Assembly (NCBI GenBank): GCA_949752795.1
Contig: OX457063.1
Location: forward strand, 68,967,783 to 69,031,782
Length of the DNA: 64,000 nucleotides
Direction of reading: 5' to 3'
Source of the DNA: Hyperoodon ampullatus
Taxonomy: Eukaryota > Chordata > Mammalia > Artiodactyla > Ziphiidae
The notes beneath the pieces were generated by a model. That model made no database searches. It saw only the letters and a program-made list of their open reading frames with translations, and was not told the origin of the DNA. The position numbers and the translations under genes are program-made. Below, in pieces: positions 22,154 to 32,005 of this stretch. Position 1 is the stretch's first letter, and each line of letters opens with the position of its first letter.

Positions 22154-23130
22154 TCTGAAAATGGAAGGGAGAAATGGATAACAGGAGGAGGAGGAAGCAT
22201 CAGCAGACAATGTTCTAACATGGGAGAAATAAAAAGATATTTGTACTGCAGATAAAAATGATTCACTACAGAGGGAGGCAATGATGACATAGGAATTGGG
22301 AGAACTGCTAAAGCAACACTCTTGAGTAGGCATGAGGAGATGGAGAATTAGATTCATCTAATGGATGGACAAATGGAGGAGTTGGCCTAAGATAAGAACC
22401 TGGGTCATTTGTGAACCTACAGAAGAGAAGGCATAGAATATGGACAGAGCAGCAGGTAGAGGGGAGGAGATGCTGATGAGACCCTTCTTCTGATTGCTCC
22501 TATCTTCTCATTAAAATAAGAAGCTAAGTCATCAGTTGAGAGTGAGGATGGGGAGGAGGTGCTAGAGGTCTGAGGAGGGGGCAGAAGGTATGAAGGAAAT
22601 GGTTGTGCAGAAGAGTAGGAGAGTGAATGGACTAGTGAAATGCAGAGTGACTGGAGACTAATACCAGGGGACTCTCTTGAGGTTCATGACCATGAATTTC
22701 AAGTGAGTCACCATGACTGTGTGCTCTACTCTAGTCTCATCCAGCTTCAGTGGTGCAGGTGCTGAGTAGGTGGAGAGTTGGATGCAACCAGCGTTGTGCA
22801 AATGAAGACAAAGCCAGAGAATGGCAAGATTGCTGAGGGTGGCCAATGGCTTGAAAAGAAAGAGCATGCATACAGAAGAGGTGAGTGTGACCAATCAGAT
22901 TCATTTTCTCTTTCTGTTTTTTCCTGTCTCCTGCTTTCCTGGGAGTCAAACACTAGAAAAAGGAAAATCATCAGGCAGGTGGCAGCAGAAGCAGAAGCAA
23001 AAGGCTGTACAGTGGAGAGGCATGGGTAGGCTGTGAGTAAGCATAAGTCTTAAGTAAGCAGAAACCTGTGTTGAGTATGAGGTAGGAAGAGGAGAAGACT
23101 TGGTCAGGAGAATGGTTGACCATCTCCTGA
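22154..23130 (-). mobile_element. L2-type LINE relict, part 2 (5' portion)
   Basis: Continuation of the antisense L2. GAGAGTGAGGATGGGGAGGA, GAGTGAATGGACTAGTGAAA and CATGACCATGAATTTCAAGT are recognisable pieces of the region before the reverse transcriptase domain. No usable frame remains. The right boundary is approximate. Confidence 0.6.
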
Positions 23131-24385
23131 GAGACAGTTGCTCCATCAGCTTCTACTGCTCAGGGCATGAGCTGCTCAGAACTGGTCCCTGGAGCTGCTT
23201 TGGACTTTGAGCACATACAACTATCTGCATAGAAGGGTGTATAAGCAAATGGGAGCCATTTATTGCCTAATTTTTTAAAAAATATCTTTTTATTATTGAA
23301 TGACTTTCAACTTACAAATGGGAGTGTTTGACCTGTTTAATGCCCCCTTTTACAGCACTTTCTACGTTTTGTGTTAAATTGCAGATATTCAAATATAAGT
23401 ATTTGAATAACTACAATGTAACAGAGCCACAAGCAGCCCTGTGAAGACCAGGACCTCACCTGGTCTATTCCCATGCCTTAGGACATCCCTTTGTGCTTGG
23501 GGGGCAGTCCACAAATGTGTAGGCATGATGACTCTTAAGGGATTACACCCTGATCATCTCTCTCCTATTTCTGCCTCCTTGAGAAACTGAGTTGCCTAAG
23601 TGGTCAGAAAGGTAGCTGAAAAATCAACTGTGGATTTGCAATCCTTGTACTTTATTTGGCAAATAATTCAAAATTAACCAAGAAAATTAATACAGATGGA
23701 TTCACTACTCTGCCTAAATTCAACAAATAGTGCCTTCACCTTTTGCCTTTTTTTTTTTTTTTTTTTTTTTAAAGCAAACTGGTTCTAGTCTCCACCTCCT
23801 GGACATTCCACTGAAGGTAATACCTTCCAAGCCAGAGCTTCTGCCCCCACTGTCATTCCACCAAGAGGCTGTCAAGTCATCACAGTGCTTACGAAATTCC
23901 ACTCAGTGTTCCTGATGGGGAGGCAAGGGGAGATGGAGCCACGAGAAGGGTTATCCTCTAACTGCCAGAGGAAAAGGAAAAGTATTTGTAAGTTCCAGAA
24001 ATGAGATCACTTATATGAGTATATTTCAAAGATTTTTTTTACCACAACCTGCAGTGAGACAAAATTTTATCTTGTGACCCAGTAAACACATACATACACA
24101 CACAACTGAAATCTCAGATTCATAACTCTTACTATATGTAATGCTCTCTGATAGTTTTCTATTCTATTTGTATTCTATTTTATTTCAGGTTTAAAAAATG
24201 CTGGTCATAATTTACTAAATGGATTTAATGACAAATGGATTGTGACCTACAGTTTGAAAATATTAACCTGTGTGAATGAGAAAACAAAAGATACTAATTT
24301 TGATACAACTGAGAGAAATGGGGTGGAACATGGAAATATGTTGAAAGTATATTATTCAGTGAAAGGGAAAGTTCCAGAATATTCT
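23131..24385. other. No recognisable feature apart from a T-run
   Basis: An isolated T-run of about 22 bases at 23749-23770 has no SINE attached. It could be the tail of an unrecognised antisense retrocopy, but no duplication was found. Confidence 0.45.
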
Positions 24386-24417
24386 ATACATATATATATA
24401 TATATACACACACACAC
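24386..24417. repeat. (TA)n(CA)n microsatellite
   Basis: Compound dinucleotide run. Weaker TA/TG-rich sequence continues to about 24480. Confidence 0.9.
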
Positions 24418-24480
24418 AAATAATAACATAAACACACATATATATTTGTGTGTATCTTTACATATAGTATATATATGTGT

Positions 24481-25573
24481 AATGCTTACATTACAGTTTA
24501 TTGTGTAATATATGTGGAAAAGTACTATATATAAAGTTCTGTAATTTGCTTTTTTTCACTTAATACATCTTGAAAATATACATATTATGCAAGAAAATGT
24601 TAGCAGCTACTCATTTCCTGCAGTTAAAATATATAAGCCTATAAACTCACTTCCTGCAGTGAACTCTCAGGTTATCCTAGGTCGCTGCAGTGTAACAGCT
24701 GACTATTGACCAGAAATTGCTAAGGAAACTGTATCCTGTGCTTGCTCTGAAAACAGAACCAGTTTATGAGTGATGCTAACTAGTGACTACAACACAATGC
24801 TTGGGAGACCTGTTGCTGATATTTCTATGAACAAACTAGGCCCTGAAATGGCCCCAAAGTGGAGGGTGACATCAGCTTAAGCTTATCTATAAAATCTAGG
24901 TTATGTTTAGTGAGTTCTAATTATTTTTCCTGAAGAACCTGCTTATTCAGTCTAGCTGGCAATGATATATGCAATACATAACACACGAAGGTTTATTTTC
25001 AGGCTCACAAAAGGAAGACGGCAACACCAAATTAGGGATATTCAGACATCCTTAAATTACGAAACTCAAAGATTCTCCCAAACCACATTTCACACTCCCG
25101 TTTGGTCCCAGGCACTCCCTTTGTCATTCTCCCAAATGAAGACACACGGCAACGAAGTGGCAAAGGGTTTTATCCCTCTGTGAGACCCTTCCAGACATTC
25201 CTACATTGATAAGAACTGAGATTTGGAGGGTTTTCTTTAAAAATAATAAATTTACAAGTAGCAGAGTAGGAAGACAAACAAATGATTTCCACCCCTCCTT
25301 AACATTTCCTACAATTCAAACTGGAAAATAGAAATCTAAACTTCCATCAGTAAGTTTTAAAAATGAATTTAAAAAAATTGTAGTATACCCATATATAATG
25401 CAACTATTCAAAAGCAAAAGCTCTCTAACTATGATGTTGGTGAAAGCAAAATAATGAATACAGCCCAATCCCATTTTCTGTAAAAATTAGTTACCAAAAA
25501 AATGACAAAGTATATTTGCACCTGATTAAACATGAATAACTAATGGAAAGATAGATGCTGGGTTACTAATATT
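24481..25573. other. No firm feature; faint old L1 trace near 25370
   Basis: The stretch GTAGTATACCCATATATAAT to about 25480 vaguely resembles an L1M 3' end. It is too degraded to call as an element. Confidence 0.4.
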
Positions 25574-25589
25574 GACATTACTATTGGAG

Positions 25590-25806
25590 GGCTTCCCTGG
25601 TGGCGCAGTGGTTGAGAGTCCGCCTGCCGATGCAGGGGATACGGGTTCATGCCCCAGTCCAGGAAGATCTCACATGCCGCGGAGCGGCTGGACCCGTGAG
25701 CCATGGCCGCTGAGCCTGTGCGTCCAGAGCCTGTGCTCCGCAACGGGAGAGGCCACAACAGTGAGAGGCCCGCGTACCGCAAAAAATAAATAAATAAATA
25801 AATAAA
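25590..25806 (+). mobile_element. CHR SINE, short young form with (AAAT)n tail
   Basis: Target duplication GACATTACTATTGGAG is identical at 25574-25589 and 25807-25822. The tail has turned into an AAAT tetranucleotide run at 25784-25806. A few head bases differ from the other short copies (TTCATGCCCCAGTCCAGGAA). Confidence 0.95.
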
Positions 25807-25929
25807 GACATTACTATTGGAGAAGGTGAAAATGAAAGAAAGCTAGAGAGAGATGGCTAAATTTTGCTTTTACATTTCACTGAGTTGTTACAATAATCAC
25901 ATACTACTTTTATAATTTTTTTTGAAAAT

Positions 25930-26175
25930 TGTGTGATTGATTTTTAAAAAAATATTTATCTATTTTGGCTGCACTGGGTCTTAGTTGCAGTACACGGGAT
26001 CTTTAGCTGTAACATGCGGACTTCTTAGTTGTGGCATGCAGACTTCTTAGTTGGGGCAATGTGAACTCTTAGTTGCAGCACACATGCAGGATCTAGTTCC
26101 CCGACCAGGGATCGGGCCCAGGCCCCCTGCGTTGGGAGCACTGAGTCTTACCCACTAGACCACCAGGGAAGTCCC
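25930..26175 (-). mobile_element. tRNA-Glu-derived SINE, older CHR-related subtype
   Basis: Antisense copy. The head at the right reads ACCACCAGGGAAGTCCC, and the body repeats TTCTTAGTTG blocks instead of the usual long CHR middle. A 16 bp target duplication, CTACTTTTATAATTTT, is identical at 25914-25929 and 26176-26191. The tail side contains about 20 extra bases before the T-rich run. Confidence 0.88.
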
Positions 26176-26191
26176 CTACTTTTATAATTTT

Positions 26192-26425
26192 AAAATTATA
26201 AAATAAAGGGGAAAAACATTTTAAAACAAAGTACAATAGGCCACCAAACAAGTATACCTCCTGAAAGAATCTGTGCAAGAATGACAGATTTCTACCACAC
26301 CTAAAGCTACAGATGGGACATGAGCCCCAAATTCTGAAATAGCCAATGCATGGCAGTCAATAAACACCACATGTGAGGGCCCCTCACTGGTGGAGCTTGG
26401 GGTTATAGACAACACTAGAGAATAT
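26192..26425. other. No recognisable feature
   Basis: Short unassigned stretch between a SINE and an LTR. Confidence 0.45.
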
Positions 26426-26430
26426 GTATC

Positions 26431-26738
26431 CGATATGGGTTGCATTGTGTCCTCCCCAAAAGATATGTTGAGCTCCTAACCCCTTATAGATCAGAATGTG
26501 ACCTGTTTTGATTACAGAGGTAATCAAGTTTAAATGAAGTCATTCTGTAAGAGAATAATATGTATACTTTGTCTTTTTCCTGTTGCTGTTAGGACCTAGA
26601 TATTACAAATCTCACAAATGTCGGCACAAAAGCTCCACAAACTTCTAGCCCCCAGAACTATAAATACAATAAATTTCTGTTGTTATAAGCCACCCAGTTT
26701 GTAGTGCTTGGCTATGGCAGACCCAGGAAATTAATATC
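26431..26738 (+). mobile_element. Solo MLT1-type LTR (ERVL-MaLR)
   Basis: Begins CGATATGGGTTGCATTGTGT (family start TGTTATGGGTTGAATTGTGT) and ends GGAAATTAATATC. CAATAAATTTCTGTTGTTAT carries the LTR polyadenylation signal region. The 5 bp duplication GTATC is intact at 26426-26430 and 26739-26743, which is the size used by this retroelement class. At 308 bp the LTR is shorter than usual, and the loss is in the middle. No internal region, so this is a recombination product. Confidence 0.85.
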
Positions 26739-26999
26739 GTATCCAACAGGGTAAACTAGAAATGTCAGTGTCTCATGCTAACCTTTTATATATTTCACAC
26801 AATTCAGTAATCTAAGAACAGATTTATATTTTCTGGTTGCTCTGTGGACACATATCCTGTGTCTTTAACAAGACAGGAAAGCACCTTGACCATATCTTAT
26901 TCTATAATGATAGTAATGATACTTGAGGTTACTTTCTAAATATTAAACATTGTGTTCTGCATGCATTGTTTTATATAAACCCTACCACAACCCTTGAGG

Positions 27000-27165
27000 T
27001 TCTTAGTTTTTTTGTTATTACCATTCGCCTTTTTTACAAATAAGGAAACCACAACTCAAAAAGACTAAGCAACATACTCAAAATCACATAGTTAGAAGCT
27101 GGGCCTCAAACCTGGGTCTGAGCAACTCCAAGTCCACTCTTTGAACTGCTAAACCCCACTGCCTC
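27000..27165 (+). mobile_element. MIR SINE
   Basis: TTTTTTACAAATAAGGAAAC, TCAAAATCACATAGTTAGAA, TCAAACCTGGGTCTGAGCAA and CTTTGAACTGCTAAACC follow the MIR core and 3' part in order. Confidence 0.75.
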
Positions 27166-27169
27166 CACT

Positions 27170-27620
27170 CAGACCCCCCAGCCCCCGCCCAGTGTGTGGT
27201 ACTGTGATGAGTGAAGGACAGGCTTGTAACATTGGGCTCCTTAATTCAGTTGCAGTGACACTTGAAATCCAATTCTACATATTTTGATTAAACTATAGGA
27301 TCACCATTAAAATAACTAAATTGAGGATTTTTTTTAACTTATGTAGGAGATTGCCTAAGATAGTTATCCCTAATAGGACTATGTACCAAATACATGAAAC
27401 TTCAGTTATTAGACTTGATAAAGTAGGAATTAACTTGGAATATGAAACCTGCAGTCTCACGACTACAGAATGTGAAGCTCGGCCTTTCACCCTGAGGAGA
27501 GCAATAATCTGAGGGGTGTAGATTTTCCACTCCTATCTTTGAAGGTTTCCCTTCAAAGAATTTGAAATGCTTAGAAAAGGGAGATCTGGATTGCTTTCTG
27601 AAAGACTATTATTATCCTTT
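27170..27620. other. No recognisable feature
   Basis: Two short frames lie opposite each other at 27293-27512. Neither has a domain. Confidence 0.45.
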
Positions 27621-27625
27621 GTTAC

Positions 27626-27831
27626 TTTTTTTTTTTTTTTTTTTTGCGGTACGCGGGCCTCACTGTTGTGGCCTCTCCCGTTGCGGAGCACAGGCTCCGG
27701 ACGCGCAGGCTCAGTGGCCATGGCTCACGGGTCTAGCCGCTCCGCGGCATGTGGGATCTTCCCGGACCAGGGCATGAACCTGTGTCCCCTGCATCGGCAG
27801 GCGGACTTAACCACTGCGCCACCAGGGAAAC
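27626..27831 (-). mobile_element. CHR SINE, short young form (first of an adjacent pair)
   Basis: Antisense copy with a T-run at 27626-27645. The head end reads CCACCAGGGAAACCC. A few bases are missing in the GCGGACTTAACC part. Its own target duplication is not clear because the next SINE landed at its head end. Confidence 0.9.
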
Positions 27832-27835
27832 CCTA

Positions 27836-27844
<9 letters not shown>

Positions 27845-27870
<26 letters not shown>

Positions 27871-28144
27871 TTTATTTATTTTTGCTGTGTTGGGTCTTCG
27901 TTTGTGTGCGAGGGCTTTCTCTAGTTGTGGCAAGTGGGGGTCACTCTTCATCGCGGTGCGCGGGCCTCTCACTATCGCGGCCTCTCTTGTTGCGGAGCGC
28001 AGGCTCCAGACGCACAGGCTCAGTAGTTGTGGCTCACGGGCCCAGTTGCTCCGCGGCATGTGGGATCCTCCCAGACCAAGGCTCGAACCTGCATCCCCTG
28101 CATTGGCAGGCAGATTCTCAACCACTGCGCCACCAGGGAAGCCC
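27845..28144 (-). mobile_element. CHR SINE, intermediate long form
   Basis: Antisense, with poly-T at 27838-27863. Target duplication CCTACATTTTTTT at 27832-27844 and 28145-28157, identical. The body mixes traits: CGGGCCTCTCACTATCGCGG resembles the short form, while CTTTCTCTAGTTGTGGCAAG and TCAGTAGTTGTGGCTCA belong to the long form. The copy at 41666-41983 shares the same mix, so this is a subfamily rather than a chance recombinant. Confidence 0.93.
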
Positions 28145-28157
28145 CCTACATTTTTTT

Positions 28158-30179
28158 ACGTAAGTGAATTTACCCATTTTTCCCAAACGATTATTGGATC
28201 AAGTTTACAGGTGCTAATACATGGAGGAACTCTTAAGCCAGCTCTGAAAAACAAAACAAACAAACAAAACTACATCAACTTTATCTTAAGATTCCCAAGA
28301 CTTGGTCAATTAAATAATCTGATCCATAATAAACTGAAGCTGTGGAGTAAAGTACAATTCATGAATTTTTCAGTACTATTTTAAACAGAAATGTAAACAG
28401 CTTTTGCAGAGTGCCAGAAAGCATATGTTAATTTTCCAAGGAGTGGAAGTTCAGACATCATACAGTTAGTAATCCTTGTTTAAAGCATTCTGGGGAGCAG
28501 CCAACTCTGTTAATTACACAGAGGACCGTGGCTTTCTTGCAATGAAAAGCCATATTTTCGTTCTAATGGACATTCAAGGATCATAATGTGTTCTGGTTCT
28601 GCCTACTTCTTCAGGGAATCTTAGCCAAAGACCTCAGCCAAAGAAGCAGAAAATGGTAGTCAGAACTCCAAAGAAATGTTGTGCAAAAAACTTTGCCTAA
28701 GTGGTTCCCATTCCACAAAGAATAGTAAAAGCCTCTGGATGCTGTTGTGAAAACAACTGCTGAAAATGAATCATGTTGTTTAATTTCAGGTCTGTGAATT
28801 CAAGTGCTCTATGCTTGGGAGGTCCTGTGGTATTTGATTCCTTGGTCATTTGTGTATCAACTGCCTCCTGCAGGGATGAAAAGTAGCCTTCTTGGGAGCA
28901 GGTCTGACACTTGAAAGTGAAAGCCCCCTCCCCCTTTCATCTTTCTCTCCCAGTAATAAGTGGCTGTGAAGACCCTGGGGCCTGGACCACCTCTCATTAG
29001 GGAAACAAGGTGCCTATTGCATCATCAGGTATAAAGCCAATTCTCTTCCTGAGGACTAGTATGCTTTAGTCTAATGTGCACCAGAAGAACTGCCACTAAA
29101 ACCCTCTAAAATCCCTCCTGTGTTTCAAGATTGTAAGTGTTCTCCAACCTCTCAAAGTATAAATCACTAAAGATGCTTCAGTTGATTTATGGAGGTCATT
29201 TCATGAAAGTGCATTTGGCACCTTTATATGTCTCACTGAATAAGGTTTTCTTTGTAGAGATCAGAGAAGGTTTTGTCAGAGGAGATGTGTGGCAGTCACA
29301 CATTACCTTTGCAGATTCTTTGCAGATTTGAAAGGCACAAATTACCTTTCAACCCAATTTCAGCAATGAATAAATTCCAGTCCACACTCGCAGAGTTTCC
29401 TATTTGGAAACCACTAAAATTAACACATTTCAGTGAATTCCTATCAGAGCAGGCCTTATAAATGGATACGTTGGATAATGATCTACATGCCAGAGAGGCC
29501 CTTCTCCCTTCCAGTCCCCTCATCAAAAATCTTTCTGCCAGTCCCAGGATCAATTTCTACCATTAGTGTGTTACTCTTTTAAGTGTTAGAGGTTTGTTTC
29601 GTTTTGCCTTGATCATCCAGAACTTGCTATGAAAATTCAAAGACCTCTTGAGGGACATTACATTAAGCCTTTTTAAGCTATCAATTCACTTCCCAGCTAC
29701 CCAAGAGTTAGTTAAGAGCCTGGAGGTGAAAGAGGAGGGTAAAGAGAGGGATCTGAGATGCCAGGGCCTCCCAAAAGGAAGGAAACCTTTCTCAATTGAT
29801 TTCTATTTGCAGTGTGTTTTTGCATACTATGGAGAAGATAAACAGGATATTCTGGAATGGTACCAGCTCAGAAATTAGAGAAAAACTTGAAGGTTTTCTA
29901 AGGAATCAATACATCATCTCTGCATCTATAGTCTGGGAAGCTCTATGCCTGGGGTTGTTGATGTTCCCCTTTCCTGTAGACAATGGATATATGGTGACTT
30001 GCAGAATCTGCAATGGAATCTTATGTCATGGTGCCCTATTTGATGGTTGTTAAATGGTCACTGATGTAATGGTCAAATTTCGAAGTCTAACTTCCAACTG
30101 ACACACAGGATCACCTCATTTCAAAGTTGGAGGATGTCTTAGAGTGTATGTAGTTCATTTGCCAATTTAAGAATCAAGA
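28158..30179. other. No recognisable feature (about 2 kb)
   Basis: One of the longest stretches without a recognised repeat. Frames at 29137-29553 and 29648-30053 are short, lack domains and overlap on both strands. Old repeats too degraded to see by eye, or conserved non-coding elements, are possible. Confidence 0.45.
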
Positions 30180-30440
30180 TCCATCTAAATAACAAATGCC
30201 AAGTGGTCTTCCAGTCTCTGCTTGGACACCTGCCAGGCTGGGGAACTCAAGCATTCAATTTTCAGAAAGTTCTGAAATTTTATTCTTATGTATTATAAAA
30301 ATCTGCCTGCCTGAGATTTCTATCCATGAATTCTAATCCAATACCCTGAGTTTCCACAGAATAAGCTAGACACACATGACAGTCATTCAAACATCTGAAG
30401 ACAGCTGTCACATACCCTGAGTATTTTATGTACCAAAAGT
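30180..30440. mobile_element. Ancient interspersed repeat, family not assigned
   Basis: TCTGCTTGGACACCTGCCAG, TTCAGAAAGTTCTGAAATTT, ATCTGCCTGCCTGAGATTTC and CATCTGAAGACAGCTGTCAC follow an order that I recognise from an old, widely dispersed mammalian repeat, but I cannot name the family. Boundaries are approximate. Confidence 0.35.
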
Positions 30441-30804
30441 GCTGAATAACATACACACTACCTTTGATTTAAAGAAATTCTAGCATATTTTCAGCAAATA
30501 TTAGTCAATAAGGAGAGTAAAAGTCTTGTCCGAGGGCCTCTGTTTAAGTATCCTAATGTGCTAACATGGCCTCCTGGACAACCATGTCGGCAGACATGTC
30601 AACAGACATGGATATACAGAATGTACCTGCCCATCTGAAAGTTTTGGGAGGCTATTAAAACCATTCTGAACTCTTTATTTCTTCTTTTATAGCTATATAT
30701 TTTCATCTTCTTTTTAGAAGGACTACAAGATACAGCATTTTGAAATTTTGGACTCAACTTCATTAACTAGCCTCTCACTGGTTATATAAAACTCTTTGCA
30801 ACCA

Positions 30805-31022
30805 TGGGCTTCCCTGGTGGCGCAGTGGTTGAGAGTCCGCCTGCCGATGCAGGGGATACGGGTTCGTGCCCCGGTCTGGGAGGATCCCGCATGCCACGGA
30901 GCGGCTGGGCCCGTGAGCCATGGCTGCTGAGCCTGCGCGTCCGGAGCCTGTGCTCCGCAACGGGAGAGGCCACAACAGTGAGAGGCCCGCATACAGAAAA
31001 AAACAAAACAAACAAACAAAAA
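30805..31022 (+). mobile_element. CHR SINE, short young form
   Basis: Target duplication AAAACTCTTTGCAACCA (30788-30804) and AAAACTCGTTGCAACCA (31023-31039), one mismatch in 17. The tail has AAACAAAC units instead of pure A. Confidence 0.95.
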
Positions 31023-31371
31023 AAAACTCGTTGCAACCAAAGCTTCCATTTCTCACCTGTGTCTTTACAGAGTGGCATTGTGTCTGAGTGCAGAAGTGCG
31101 GCTAGCAAGGAATGGGACCCACGCGCTTGGGTATAGATGGGTATCATAGGTGCTTAGACCCATTTTTACTTTCCCCTTAGGTTGGATTCCATAAGTAAGA
31201 CCTTTCCTATCATTTCAGAGTTTTATTTGGATGTCAGTGAGATTAAAAGAATTTTTGTTCTTGTTTTGTTGTTGTTTTCTTTTTTTTTTAATGTCTGAAA
31301 CATTTATATTAACATATTTCCATACAAATAACCCAAAGAAAGTTTAGTATTAGTTGTTCTTTTGGTTTGTT

Positions 31372-31607
31372 TGTTTGTTTGTTTATACTGCAGGTTCTTA
31401 TTAGTCATCCATTTTATACACATCAGTGTATACATGTCAATCCCAATGGCCCAATTCAGCACACCCACACCCACACCCCACAGTGGTTTTCCCCCCTTGG
31501 TGTCCATACGTTTGTTCCCTACATGTGTGTCTCAACTTCTGCCCTGCAAACCGGTTCATCTGTACCATTTTTCTAGGTTCCACATACATGCGTTAATATA
31601 CGATATT
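31372..31607 (-). mobile_element. L1 3' UTR fragment, antisense, older neighbour
   Basis: TTCTTATTAGTCATCCATTT, GTCCATACGTTTGTTCC and CATACATGCGTTAATATACG belong to a cetartiodactyl L1 3' UTR. The tail side has a GTTT run at about 31365-31384. It stops at CGATATTTG, where the long L1 at 31628 was inserted or where it was already truncated. It is not part of that L1, which has its own diverged version of the same block near 32010-32045. Confidence 0.75.
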
Positions 31608-31636
31608 TGTCCTTTTTTTTCATAGACTTTTTTTTT

Positions 31637-32005
31637 AACATCTTTATTGGAGTACAATTGCTTTACAATGGTGTGTTAGTTTCTGCTTTATAACTAAGTG
31701 AATCAGTTATACATATAGATATGTTCCCATATCTCTTCCGTCTTGTGTCTCCCTCCCTCCCACCCTCCCTATCCCACCCCTCTAGGTGGTCACAAAGCAC
31801 CGAGCTGATCTCCCTGTGCTGTGCGGCTGCTTCCCACTAGCTATCTATTTTACGTTTGGTAGTGTATATATGTCCATGCCACTCACTCACTTTGTCACAG
31901 CTTAACCTTCCCCTCCCCATATCCTCAACTCCATTCTCTAGTAGGCCTGTGTCTTTATTCCCATCTTACCCCTAGGTTCTTCATGACCTTTTTTTTTTTG
32001 TCATC
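31637..32005 (-). mobile_element. L1 3' UTR (part of the 31628-37144 element)
   Basis: Contains TATTGGAGTACAATTGCTTT at the tail end and a pyrimidine-rich stretch at 31748-31783 (a G-rich tract on the element's own strand, typical of L1 3' UTRs). Confidence 0.85.

Noticed and set aside
23749..23770. Poly-T run taken as the tail of an antisense SINE
   Set aside because: The following sequence has no SINE body and no duplication was found.
27832..28157. Direct repeat CCTACATTTTTTT considered as an attachment site
   Set aside because: It is the target duplication of a SINE inserted by the L1 machinery.
27567..28163. 198-codon plus-strand frame
   Set aside because: It spans two adjacent antisense CHR SINEs, including poly-phenylalanine from the T-tracts.
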